Assembly: GCA_030837265.1 (NCBI GenBank)
Contig: JAUPKV010000057.1
Location: 1 to 27,230 of the forward strand
Length of the DNA: 27,230 bases
Direction: 5' to 3'
From: Methanobacteriota archaeon
Lineage (GTDB): Archaea; Halobacteriota; Methanosarcinia; Methanosarcinales; Methanosarcinaceae
A program made the position numbers and the translations under genes. A model generated the notes under the pieces. It was not told the DNA's origin. It made no database searches and saw nothing but the letters and a program-made list of their open reading frames with translations. Positions 1-7,337 of the stretch are shown here, one piece after another; position 1 is the stretch's first letter; the number at the start of each line of letters is the position of its first letter.

Positions 1-70
1 AGATAAGCCTGTCCACGTTCCTTACTGTACTGAAGTGTGCGAGCCTTCGGGAACTCTGGATCGTTGCCAC
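1..70 (+). rRNA. rrf: 5S ribosomal RNA, 3' part (5' end outside window)
   Basis: The first bases, AGATAAGCCTGTCCACGTTC, match the conserved middle of archaeal 5S rRNA. They are followed by the conserved TACTGAAGTG and GCGAGCCTTCGGGAACTCTG segments and a closing GGATCGTTGCCA that forms the 3' side of helix I. About half of the roughly 120-base molecule is visible and the 5' half lies left of the window. This implies that a 16S-23S-5S operon, or a separate 5S gene, ends here. The exact 3' end (69-71) is estimated from helix I. The call rests on recognised conserved blocks, not on an alignment. Confidence 0.88.
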
Positions 71-93
71 ATTCACCCTATAATATATCTTCA

Positions 94-110
94 TATTTTT
101 GGTTTTTTTA
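94..110 (+). terminator. T-rich terminator after 5S rRNA
   Basis: Two T runs (96-100 and 103-109) lie about 25 bases past the 5S 3' end. Archaeal RNA polymerase typically stops at such oligo-T stretches without needing a hairpin, so this is the likely end of the rRNA transcript. Confidence 0.5.
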
Positions 111-169
111 ATGATTTCACTGTTCTTATGATGTTTTCATATTCGTTATGTTTTTTTCTTTAGTGAAAT

Positions 170-207
170 AATCTCATAAAAAATAATTAATCTCATAAAA
201 AATAATT
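170..207. repeat. Perfect tandem duplication, 2 x 19 bp
   Basis: The 19-base unit AATCTCATAAAAAATAATT occurs twice without mismatch at 170-188 and 189-207. It lies in the AT-rich spacer (about 111-358) between the 5S gene and the bacterioferritin stop codon. I see no gene in this spacer. The exact identity suggests a recent duplication by slippage. Confidence 0.85.
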
Positions 208-358
208 CTAGAAGGATATTTTCTATCCCAAATCTTCTTAGATATCTGCTCATGGGTTATGCAAAATTATCTAATTCGCAAATAATTTAGGAATATGTAT
301 TTTTTCAGATGAACCCAGAATATTTCGGAACTGAATCTGATGTACAGAAACATCGCTT

Positions 359-829
359 TCACTTGTGGATCTGCTGTGCTAGATAATTTTGGACACCTAT
401 CTGTTTGATCTGGTCGAGTTGAGCTTCGATCCAGTCAATATGTTCTATTTCTTCTTTCAGGAGTGACTCGAGAAGTACTTTAGTGTCATTGTCTCCCAAC
501 TCCATAGCCAGACGAATGCCTTTATTGTAGCCCAGGATAGCCCCTTCCTCTGCCCCATGGTCGTGACCATGCATTTTAGGTACTTCATCCCCGATGCGAA
601 TTTCACTCAGATTATTGACTATGGGCTTCCCTTCGAGAAAGAGTATTCTTTCGATCAGCTTCTCTGCATGTTTCATTTCAGTAATGGCTCGCTTCTCAAT
701 TACATCTTCCAGCTGGTCATATTTCCAGTTTGCGCACATCTCGGCGTGGACGAAATACTGGTTGATAGCGGCCAGTTCATCGGCCAAGCGAGCGTTTAAA
801 CAATCGATTAATTTCTGATCCCCTTTCAA
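359..829 (-). CDS. bfr: Bacterioferritin (haem-type ferritin)
   Basis: A 156-residue iron-storage protein that oxidises Fe(II) at a di-iron centre and stores it in a 24-subunit shell in the cytoplasm. Started at the TTG at 829, the protein begins MKGDQKLIDCLN and keeps E. coli Bfr numbering. All six ferroxidase ligands are in place: E18, E51, H54, E94, E127 and H130. The haem-ligand methionine M52 is also present. The C-terminus (HIDWIEAQLDQIKQIGVQNY) closely follows the family. An AAGGGGG Shine-Dalgarno lies seven bases before this TTG, so I prefer it to the TTG at 847, which would add six residues. Unusual is a His-rich stretch (KMHGHDHG, 85-92) just before E94. It is a single gene with its own TATA box upstream. 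Confidence 0.93.
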   Translation of the reverse strand: MKGDQKLIDCLNARLADELAAINQYFVHAEMCANWKYDQLEDVIEKRAITEMKHAEKLIERILFLEGKPIVNNLSEIRIGDEVPKMHGHDHGAEEGAILGYNKGIRLAMELGDNDTKVLLESLLKEEIEHIDWIEAQLDQIKQIGVQNYLAQQIHK

Positions 830-867
830 ACATATGCCCCCTTGCAAAAGTATTCATAATTTTCATA

Positions 868-880
868 ATTTAAATACACT
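868..880 (-). promoter_or_regulatory. Candidate TATA box for bacterioferritin
   Basis: On the minus strand the sequence reads TATTTAAATT at 868-877, about 26 bases upstream of a predicted transcription start near 847. That gives a leader of about 18 bases before the TTG start at 829, long enough for the Shine-Dalgarno. The rest of the 830-1252 spacer is AT-rich and holds no other gene that I can support. Confidence 0.4.
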
Positions 881-1167
881 CTACAATGAAGTATTATCGA
901 TTTAATAACTGCTACGAGTGCTATTATGACCTTTTTTCTCACAGTATTATGGCTCAGAGTATTATGGGATGCATATTATATAATATAAACTAACTATAAA
1001 TAGTCTAATTGTTGTAGAAATGAGTCATCTTTGTCCGGAAAAGATGACAGGGGCCAAATTTCAATTTATCGGGCTATAAAATACATAATAACTTTTTTTA
1101 ATGAGCTGAATATATAGGTGTGAAACATCAGATCTCAGGCAAATTATCTTAACTTTATTATCTGAGA

Positions 1168-1181
1168 ATTTTTATAAAAAT
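1168..1181 (+). promoter_or_regulatory. TATA-containing perfect palindrome, candidate promoter
   Basis: ATTTTTATAAAAAT is a 14-base perfect palindrome whose core resembles a TATA box. A start about 26 bases downstream (near 1200) would give a leader of about 50 bases to the ATG at 1253. Whether it acts as a promoter is inference. The sequence symmetry is directly visible. Confidence 0.4.
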
Positions 1182-1252
1182 CATCTAAAATTGTTAAATA
1201 TTATGAGACCTTTAATAATTATGGAAGAATTAGTTTTTGTGGAGGAAGATGT

Positions 1253-1624
1253 ATGAGTGATGAAAAAGAGAGTAATATTGACAGTGAGGAAATGTTTCGA
1301 TTTAAACTTGGTAAGTGGGTTCTACTTAGAGATGAATGCGCTTTTATGAATTTAGACCGACTTGGAAAGGATATGTCTTTGCACCAACATTTACTCGAAT
1401 CAATCAGTAATTGGGTAAACCAGGAAGGAGAATTTCCATTACAAGAATTTGTGTCAGAAATGTGTCGCTATATAAAAAGTAATAATGAGGCTCTTTACTT
1501 CCGTTTAATGGAGAAATGTGCCCTAAATGGAATAAGCGTGGGCGACGCAATATTTGATGCATTAAGCGTTCACCAGTGCGGTGAAGCAATAAATAGTTTG
1601 GAATATGGTACGGGGAAAGAATAA
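1253..1624 (+). CDS. Hypothetical protein, 123 aa
   Basis: I do not recognise a family. The gene is well supported by GGAGGA at 1241-1246, six bases before the ATG. The product is acidic at the N-terminus, has no obvious signal peptide or membrane segment, and looks soluble and helical. It contains four scattered cysteines (C29, C71, C89, C109) but no paired CxxC motif, so a metal site is not indicated. It stands alone between the bacterioferritin and a convergent small zinc-ribbon-like gene. It could be a lineage-restricted Methanosarcina protein. No function is assigned. Confidence 0.7.
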   Translation: MSDEKESNIDSEEMFRFKLGKWVLLRDECAFMNLDRLGKDMSLHQHLLESISNWVNQEGEFPLQEFVSEMCRYIKSNNEALYFRLMEKCALNGISVGDAIFDALSVHQCGEAINSLEYGTGKE

Positions 1625-1690
1625 TTTCCTAATTTGTTAATTCTTCTATTTTTATTTTTCTTTTATCATATTATATAATTATATTACAAT

Positions 1691-1924
1691 TTAATATAAA
1701 TTTCTAATTTCAGTTGCTGGATCACATTTACAGTTTGGACAAATTCCTGCTAACTCTTTTACACTTGCGATGGTAAGTATTTCAGAATAATTAGCAGTAA
1801 TAGGATAGTCAAATTGATTCTCGCATATGCTGCATTTGACTTTGATCATAGCTTCTGTAAGTTGGTTAATAGCATCTGTTGTTTTATCCGTAAATTTAGT
1901 TTGCTTAAATCTTTCAGTCACCAA
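1691..1924 (-). CDS. Small protein with two CxxC motifs (zinc-ribbon-like)
   Basis: A 77-residue protein with CSIC (residues 31-34) and CPNC (62-65), followed by a further Cys (C67). This pattern fits a small zinc ribbon or zinc-binding knuckle pair. Such proteins often bind nucleic acid or protein partners, but the specific role is unknown. The start is a TTG at 1924, or the adjacent GTG at 1921, preceded on the minus strand by GAGGT at suitable spacing. It converges with the 123-residue gene; the 66 bases between them are AT-rich. Confidence 0.6.
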   Translation of the reverse strand: MVTERFKQTKFTDKTTDAINQLTEAMIKVKCSICENQFDYPITANYSEILTIASVKELAGICPNCKCDPATEIRNLY

Positions 1925-2072
1925 ATTCTTAACCTCTTAATCGTGATTACAGAATAACAGTAATAAATTATTTAGACAATTAACAATATATAAAAGTATC
2001 GTCAGATGGAATGCGCTATCTAATAAAAATAAAAAGTAAAAAAACAGATATTAAAAATTAGGAAAAATTTTA

Positions 2073-2102
2073 AAATGTATTTATTTTAAATGTATTTATT
2101 TT
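2073..2102. repeat. Perfect tandem duplication, 2 x 15 bp
   Basis: AAATGTATTTATTTT is present twice, at 2073-2087 and 2088-2102, immediately past the stop codon of the small membrane-protein gene. It would lie in that gene's 3' untranslated region and may contribute to termination as an AT-rich element. Confidence 0.8.
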
Positions 2103-2130
2103 ATAACTTAGAGGTTATGTTCCACTGTGT

Positions 2131-2325
2131 TTAATCTCTTTGTTTCCACAATTTTTTGATATAAGGATAAGTGAGATCAATTATTATAACGCTAATCACC
2201 AAGCTCATAAAAAATGTTGCAGGCTCGATCGGAGTAATTTGCGGATAATATAGCGTATATGTGAAAATTGTTAATATTGCTGATAACAGAATAGCTACTA
2301 ATTTTTCTAACCACATTCTTTTCAT
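2131..2325 (-). CDS. Small two-helix membrane protein, 64 aa
   Basis: The product has two predicted membrane-spanning stretches: about residues 9-27 (VAILLSAILTIFTYTLYY) and 38-52 (FFMSLVISVIIIDLTY). They are separated by a short loop with prolines, with positive ends (MKRMWLEK and KKLWKQRD) that suggest both termini face the cytoplasm. No family is recognised. The ATG at 2325 lacks a convincing Shine-Dalgarno, so it may be leaderless or translated weakly. It could also be a chance open frame, but the clean hairpin-like topology argues for a real gene. Confidence 0.5.
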   Translation of the reverse strand: MKRMWLEKLVAILLSAILTIFTYTLYYPQITPIEPATFFMSLVISVIIIDLTYPYIKKLWKQRD

Positions 2326-2469
2326 TGAACTTTTTTAAATGTATGTTTACATATAAATATTGTCTGTCCTAGCTTTTTTCCCTCTTGCTCTTATCTCTTG
2401 GGATAACTTCATATATTTTTAGATCCTTTATTTATTAAATAATTAGTAAAGTGTTGCCCGAGACTAAAT

Positions 2470-2480
2470 ATTTATATATT
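2470..2480 (+). promoter_or_regulatory. TATA box, candidate promoter of tRNA-Cys
   Basis: TTTATATATT at 2471-2480 is a strong archaeal TATA match. Transcription would start near 2500, giving a leader of about 40 bases before the tRNA at 2544. The leader includes a small inverted repeat (GAGTA-TACTC, 2508-2522). Confidence 0.5.
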
Positions 2481-2543
2481 AGAAATTCCCTTAATTGATC
2501 TACACGAGTAAGAAGTACTCATAAGTCGAAAGATATTAAATGT

Positions 2544-2615
2544 GCCAAGATGGCGGAACGGCTACGCAATCGCCTGCAGAGCGATTCCATTCCAGTTCGA
2601 ATCTGGATCTTGGCT
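2544..2615 (+). tRNA. tRNA-Cys (anticodon GCA)
   Basis: The acceptor stem GCCAAGA pairs with TCTTGGC. The anticodon stem ATCGC/GCGAT encloses the loop CTGCAGA with anticodon GCA. The T stem TCCAG/CTGGA encloses TTCGAAT. The discriminator base is U (2615), as expected for cysteine tRNA. CCA is not encoded and there is no intron. In methanogens this tRNA may be charged directly by CysRS or through the SepRS/SepCysS route; the sequence here does not tell which. Confidence 0.96.
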
Positions 2616-2771
2616 TCCTTCTCAATTTTATAACTTTTTTTTAATTTTATAATTTTCTTTATTGTTTAATCTTCAATTTTTTCTTTTTCCGTTATCTCGA
2701 ATTCAGGCGCCTTTACTTTTCTATTGAATTCAGGCTTTTGCTTTTATATTAGAGAATACTATTTTTCGGGC

Positions 2772-3386
2772 ATGGATATTGATGAACTCATGCGAAGACT
2801 TTTTGAACTTTATCCAGACAGTTGTACTGACGATTTAAAGGATCCATTTTTTTCACTTATCTCCACAGTGATGTCTCATAGAACCCGGGATGATGTAACT
2901 TATCCTGCAGCTAGACAGCTCTTTGAAAGATTCTCAACGCCAGAGGAAATGGCACAGGCTGATACTTGTGAGATAGAAGCTCTTATAAAGAACGTTGGTT
3001 TTTATAGGGTTAAAGCAGGAAGGATAAAAGAAATTTCCGGGATTCTTCTGGATAAATACAATGGTAATGTTCCTGAAGATATGGAATCTCTCCTCAAATT
3101 GCCAGGAGTAGGTAGGAAGACAGCCAATTGTGTGCTTGCTCATGCTTTCTCCAAAGATGCCCTTGCAGTAGATACTCACGTTCACAGGATTTCAAACAGG
3201 CTTGGTCTTGTAGATACAAAAGTTCCTGAAGAAACGGAGTTCGAGTTAAAAAAGGTCTTTCCACAGAAATACTGGAAACATGTAAACCTCCTGTTTGTAA
3301 AACTAGGGCAAAACATCTGTCGACCTATTTCTCCCAGATGTGGAATTTGTACGCTGAAAGATATATGTCCAAAAATTTTGCCATAA
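2772..3386 (+). CDS. nth: Endonuclease III (DNA glycosylase/AP lyase)
   Basis: A base-excision repair enzyme that removes oxidised pyrimidines and cleaves the abasic site. With the ATG at 2772 it is 204 residues. The helix-hairpin-helix LPGVGRKTA spans 110-118, with catalytic lysine K116. The catalytic aspartate is D134 (AVDTHVHR). The C-terminal iron-sulphur loop is complete: C183-x6-C190-x2-C193-x5-C199. An upstream in-frame TTG at 2724 would add 16 residues with no family match, so I prefer the ATG, although its Shine-Dalgarno is weak. It lies about 150 bases downstream of tRNA-Cys and seems to be a single gene. Confidence 0.94.
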   Translation: MDIDELMRRLFELYPDSCTDDLKDPFFSLISTVMSHRTRDDVTYPAARQLFERFSTPEEMAQADTCEIEALIKNVGFYRVKAGRIKEISGILLDKYNGNVPEDMESLLKLPGVGRKTANCVLAHAFSKDALAVDTHVHRISNRLGLVDTKVPEETEFELKKVFPQKYWKHVNLLFVKLGQNICRPISPRCGICTLKDICPKILP

Positions 3387-3555
3387 CGAAAGTTTTCAAG
3401 ATTCTGGATGCTTAGTCCTTTTCTGATGTCCTTTGTTGTACGAAAAAGCTTCTATATGGAAGTGAGAAAAATCTTCTGTATATACGAGATTATTTATATC
3501 AAGCTGGCATTTAGCTGGCAAAAGGGTTACGCCTATCCTTGATCGAAATAATCTG

Positions 3556-3567
3556 CATATAATAAAT
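3556..3567 (+). promoter_or_regulatory. Candidate TATA box for fae-hps
   Basis: CATATAATAAAT lies about 118 bases before the fae-hps ATG and would give a leader of about 85 bases. The 3387-3673 spacer also holds a short direct repeat (AGCTGGCA twice, about 3500-3520). Assignment is tentative. Confidence 0.3.
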
Positions 3568-3673
3568 CAAAACATTTACAATAATTTAATTATTAGTAAT
3601 CTACATAATCTTACACATATTCAAATATCCCACAAATATAACAAAATCAAATTAGTACATTTACGAGGTAAAT

Positions 3674-4852
3674 ATGTTTCAAATCGGAGAAGCATTAATG
3701 GGACAGGGCTCAGAACTTGCCCATGTTGACTTAATTATAGGGGACAAGAATGGTCCCGTAGGACAGGCTTTCGCAAACGGCCTGACTCAGCTCTCAGCAG
3801 GACACACTCCTCTCCTGTCCGTTATCAGGCCAAACCTTCCGCCCAAACCTTCAACTCTCATAATTCCTAAGGTCACCGTAAAGAACATGGAGCAAGCGGC
3901 AAAAATTTTCGGACCTGCCCAGACAGCGGTTGCAAAGGCAGTTGCCGATTCGGTCGAAGAAGGAATAATTTCTAAAGACCAAACTGAAGATCTCGTCATT
4001 ATAGCAAGTGTCTTTATTCATCCAGAGGCTCAAGATTATAATAAGATTTATAGATACAATTATGGAGCCACTAAACTTGCAATCAAGCGAGCTCTGGAAG
4101 GCTTCCCCAGTATTGACAAAGTTCTCGAGGAGAGTAATAAATCTACTCATGCCATTATGGGATTCAAAGTAACAAGGCTTTGGGATCCTCCCTACTTGCA
4201 GGTTGCTTTTGACAATCCTAACCTGGAATTCGCACTTTCTGCCATCTCTCAGATTCCTAAAAGTGACCATGTAATCATCGAAGCAGGCACACCTCTTATC
4301 AAGCGCTATGGCATGGATGTGATTTCGAAAATCAGAGAGGTCAGACCCGATGCCTTCATCGTTGCTGATCTGAAGACCCTTGATACCGGAAACCTTGAAG
4401 CAAGAATGGTTGCAGATGCTGCTGGAGATGCCATTGTAGTCTCCGCTCTTGCTCCAGTGAGTACAATTGATAAGCTCATTGAGGAAGCCCATAAGACAGG
4501 CATCTATGCAGTTATGGACACTCTCAACCAGCATGATCCGATTTCCGTCTTAAAACAGCTCAAGGTTATGCCCGATGTCATTGAACTCCACCGCGGCATT
4601 GATGTCGAAAATACCGAACATGCTTGGGGTAATATTGCCGAAATCAAGGAAGCTGCTCCAAAGGCTTTAATTGCTGTTGCAGGTGGGGTCCGCCTTGACA
4701 AGGTACCTGTAGCTTTGAGTCAGGGTGCTGATATTCTTGTGGTCGGACGTGCGATTACCAATGCAAAAGACGTCAGGGAAGTTGCCGAGCAGTTCATCAA
4801 CAGTCTTAACAAGCCTGAAATTGACCAATTCAGAATTATGACGGACTTTTGA
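3674..4852 (+). CDS. fae-hps: Bifunctional formaldehyde-activating enzyme / 3-hexulose-6-phosphate synthase
   Basis: A 392-residue fusion. Residues 1 to about 163 form the Fae domain, which condenses formaldehyde with tetrahydromethanopterin. The catalytic histidine is H17, in LAHVDLI. From about 165 on is the Hps domain, a (beta/alpha)8 protein of the orotidine-5'-phosphate decarboxylase superfamily, with [11 protein letters not shown] and a C-terminal [11 protein letters not shown] phosphate-binding region. In methanogens without an oxidative pentose phosphate pathway, Hps is thought to run towards ribulose-5-phosphate plus formaldehyde, and Fae traps the formaldehyde. A fused enzyme of this kind has been characterised from Methanosarcina barkeri. 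The ATG is preceded by GAGGT at a good distance. TPI follows 150 bases downstream with its own Shine-Dalgarno. Confidence 0.96.
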   Translation: MFQIGEALMGQGSELAHVDLIIGDKNGPVGQAFANGLTQLSAGHTPLLSVIRPNLPPKPSTLIIPKVTVKNMEQAAKIFGPAQTAVAKAVADSVEEGIISKDQTEDLVIIASVFIHPEAQDYNKIYRYNYGATKLAIKRALEGFPSIDKVLEESNKSTHAIMGFKVTRLWDPPYLQVAFDNPNLEFALSAISQIPKSDHVIIEAGTPLIKRYGMDVISKIREVRPDAFIVADLKTLDTGNLEARMVADAAGDAIVVSALAPVSTIDKLIEEAHKTGIYAVMDTLNQHDPISVLKQLKVMPDVIELHRGIDVENTEHAWGNIAEIKEAAPKALIAVAGGVRLDKVPVALSQGADILVVGRAITNAKDVREVAEQFINSLNKPEIDQFRIMTDF

Positions 4853-5002
4853 GCAGGGCGTACGATCCTGAAAAGCTTTTATAAAATTGTAAAAAATTTA
4901 AACATAAAACATAAAATAAACTTCGGCATAATATTAAAGAAGAAAGCATTGGAAACTATGCTTTCCCTTCCACTTTGTTTTCATTTTTGAGGAGGGTTTT
5001 TC

Positions 5003-5671
5003 TTGGGTTTACCATTCATTTTACTGAACTACAAAACTTATATTCAGGGCACAGGGATAGGAGCGGTTGAGATTGCAAAAGCCTGCAAAGCAGTATCTGA
5101 AGATTCGGGTATTGAAATTGCAGTAGCTCCCCAGATTCCGGACATTTACAGGGTAGCTTCGGAAATTGAGCTTCCTGTCTTCTCCCAACATCTTGATGGA
5201 GTAGGAGCAGGCAGCTTCACAGGGCATATATTCGGGAAGTGCATAAAAGATGCGGGAGCAGTCGGAACTCTTATCAATCATTCTGAAAGGCGTCTGACCC
5301 TTGCAGAGATTGAAGCTTCCCTGGAAGCAGCAAAAGAATTCGGGCTCAAGACAGTAATCTGTACCAACAATGTCCCAACCACGATAGCAGGAGCAGCTCT
5401 GAATCCTCACTACGTTGCAATTGAGCCTCCGGAGCTCATAGGCAGCGGAATTCCAGTCTCAAAAGCCGATCCTGAAATTGTCAGCGGCTCGGTTGAAGCA
5501 GTTGCAAAAATTAACCCGGCAGTAAAAGTGCTTTGCGGAGCCGGGATCTCAAAAGGTGAAGACCTTAGGGCAGCTCTTGATCTTGGTTCTCAGGGTGTAC
5601 TCCTGGCATCAGGGATTATAAAAGCAAAGGATCCTAAAGCTGCACTGGAAGAGCTTATTCGTCTGGTCTGA
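5003..5671 (+). CDS. tpiA: Triosephosphate isomerase
   Basis: It interconverts dihydroxyacetone phosphate and glyceraldehyde-3-phosphate in gluconeogenesis and glycolysis. The protein is 222 residues, the compact archaeal type, shorter than the roughly 250-residue bacterial enzyme. The signature residues are visible: N9 and K11 in LLNYKTY, the catalytic His in LINHSERR, and the catalytic Glu in VAIEPPELIG followed by the flexible loop. The C-terminal phosphate-binding stretches CGAGIS and GVLLASG are intact. Translation starts at a TTG at 5003: GGAGGG (4991-4996) sits six bases before it and no ATG fits. It ends 75 bases before the convergent HEAT-repeat gene, with a bidirectional hairpin terminator between. 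Confidence 0.95.
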   Translation: MGLPFILLNYKTYIQGTGIGAVEIAKACKAVSEDSGIEIAVAPQIPDIYRVASEIELPVFSQHLDGVGAGSFTGHIFGKCIKDAGAVGTLINHSERRLTLAEIEASLEAAKEFGLKTVICTNNVPTTIAGAALNPHYVAIEPPELIGSGIPVSKADPEIVSGSVEAVAKINPAVKVLCGAGISKGEDLRAALDLGSQGVLLASGIIKAKDPKAALEELIRLV

Positions 5672-5716
5672 GATCTGGAATAAAAAACTGAAAAAAAAGA
5701 GACTGAATAAAAAGAT

Positions 5717-5738
5717 GGCGGCATTTACAGCCGCTTTT
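5717..5738. terminator. Bidirectional hairpin terminator between tpiA and the HEAT-repeat gene
   Basis: GCGGC (5718-5722) pairs with GCCGC (5730-5734) around a seven-base loop, followed by TTTT on the plus strand. On the minus strand the same hairpin is followed within a few bases by a run of five T. It sits between two convergent stop codons, where a shared terminator is expected. Confidence 0.6.
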
Positions 5739-5746
5739 ATCCAATT

Positions 5747-7312
5747 TTAATAATACTCATATGCTTGAATAAGAGGCTTGATTGCTCTCGGATTTCCAAT
5801 TTCGATCAGAATTAAAGTAGTTTCATTCTTAATTCTCTTGTCTTTTGTTTTCAGGTTTTCTATTAGCGGGTCAACTGCCATCTCTCCCATATTTGCAAGG
5901 GATTCCCTGGCAATATCTCCTAATTGTCTATCTCCAAGTTTTCCGATAAGAAATGTAGCAACATCTTTATTCTTATATTTGCCAAGGGCAAGAAGAGTTT
6001 TCTTTTTAATGTCTGCATCTACGCTTTTGTTGTCAATTACCGTTTTGAGAGTTTCAATAGCTATTGGATCTTTTATTTCTCCAAGAGCCGCGGCTGCAGT
6101 TAACCTGACATCTTTCTTTTCCTCTTTAGAGGTCAGAACACCGATCAAGTCCCCTGTAGCTCTGGTGTCTCCCAGTTCTCCAAGAGCAAGGATAGTACTC
6201 TTTCGAACATCTAAAATTGCATTTGTACTATCATTAGCTTTGCCATTGTAAGTTTTTCCGCTTTCCAGAACTCCTATAAGAGGATCTATTGCTGTATTGT
6301 TTCCTATCCTCACAAGTGCTAAAGCCGCGTTACTTCTGACTCCGCCACTCCCATCTCTCAGTTTAGCCATAAGATAAGGTAAAGATTTTTCGCTTCCTAT
6401 TTTCCCAGCAGCGATAACAGTGCAACTCCTTGTGTATTCACTATCACTTTGCATTTGTTTCAACAGAATATCCAATGCACTTTCGTCCCCAATCTCTCCA
6501 AGAGCGATGATAGCAGCATTTTTTGCGAGGAGATAATCCTTAAGTATAACATTATTTAAGGGATCTAATGCAGCCTTTTCTTTATTCTTTCCAAGAGCCA
6601 TCATAGCTGCAATCCTTATGGGTCCGTTTCCACTTTTAAGAGCTTTAAGAAGTTTTTCGGTATCATTTCCTGGTTCTTGAGGTCCGAATTCTGAAAATGC
6701 AATAGGGGTATATATGCTGGCGTTCTGTTCTTCTGAGTTGAGAGCGTTTTCAAGAGCATCGGTTTTATTACCATATTCACGATCAATGGAATCTGCCAGG
6801 CGCTTCCTCATGTCCTTGTCCTTTGTTTCCATAGCTTGCAAAGTATCGTCTGACATTTCTTTTACTGTCTGTCCTTCAGCCGTACTCTCTGATGTAGTAT
6901 TATTTAAAGTCCCTTTTTTCCCAAAGTTTTCTGAAAGAACCTGTTCTGATCTCTCATCTCTGGTCTCAAGAAGAGCAAGTAGCATGTAACTGTTTACTCC
7001 TTCCGAACTCGAGTTATTTGTCTCAATATTTTCGATAAGGGCGCTGGCTGCAGGTTTTCCAAGTCTTCCAAGTTTGGTTGCTGCATCATATTTTGTAGTA
7101 TTGTTACCGGTTTTCAGAGTATCTATCAGACCTGGAATCTGGGCTGCAGTTATAACACTGGAGTTTGAAGCGTTAGTTCCCCCTACCTGGGTGCGAGTTT
7201 GATTTCCACTGCCTTCAATAACACTATCACTGCCCAGATAAATGGAGAAAAATATAGAAAGAGTGATAATGGTGAATAAGAGAGAAACTTTCCATCGAAC
7301 GTCGGACATCAT
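5747..7312 (-). CDS. Exported HEAT-repeat (PBS-lyase type) protein
   Basis: A 521-residue protein. Residues about 8-27 are hydrophobic (VSLLFTIITLSIFFSIYLGS) and look like a signal anchor or uncleaved signal. A Ser/Thr/Asn-rich linker follows. From about residue 55 to the end there are successive helical repeats of roughly 30 residues with the HEAT/PBS-lyase pattern (for example ALGEIGDESALDILLKQM and ALVRIGNNTAIDPLIGVL), interrupted near 130-215 by a less regular, charged section. Such arrays are protein-binding scaffolds; the partner is unknown. The gene begins 25 bases after the TyrA stop on the same strand, so it is probably the last gene of the aromatic operon, although no biochemical link is evident. 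There is no strong Shine-Dalgarno, so translation may be coupled to tyrA. Confidence 0.85.
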   Translation of the reverse strand: MMSDVRWKVSLLFTIITLSIFFSIYLGSDSVIEGSGNQTRTQVGGTNASNSSVITAAQIPGLIDTLKTGNNTTKYDAATKLGRLGKPAASALIENIETNNSSSEGVNSYMLLALLETRDERSEQVLSENFGKKGTLNNTTSESTAEGQTVKEMSDDTLQAMETKDKDMRKRLADSIDREYGNKTDALENALNSEEQNASIYTPIAFSEFGPQEPGNDTEKLLKALKSGNGPIRIAAMMALGKNKEKAALDPLNNVILKDYLLAKNAAIIALGEIGDESALDILLKQMQSDSEYTRSCTVIAAGKIGSEKSLPYLMAKLRDGSGGVRSNAALALVRIGNNTAIDPLIGVLESGKTYNGKANDSTNAILDVRKSTILALGELGDTRATGDLIGVLTSKEEKKDVRLTAAAALGEIKDPIAIETLKTVIDNKSVDADIKKKTLLALGKYKNKDVATFLIGKLGDRQLGDIARESLANMGEMAVDPLIENLKTKDKRIKNETTLILIEIGNPRAIKPLIQAYEYY

Positions 7313-7337
7313 ACTTTATATTTTTTTATTGTTTAAA

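Noticed and set aside
1..60. Minus-strand open frame at the left edge (VATIQSSRRLAHFS...)
   Set aside because: It is antisense to 5S rRNA sequence; the rRNA match explains the conservation.
170..207. CRISPR-like repeat
   Set aside because: Only two units directly abut with no spacer. No CRISPR array or cas gene is seen anywhere in the window.
3851..4534. Long minus-strand open frame (227 codons) within fae-hps
   Set aside because: It is antisense to a clearly recognised gene and has a shadow-like composition with no family resemblance.
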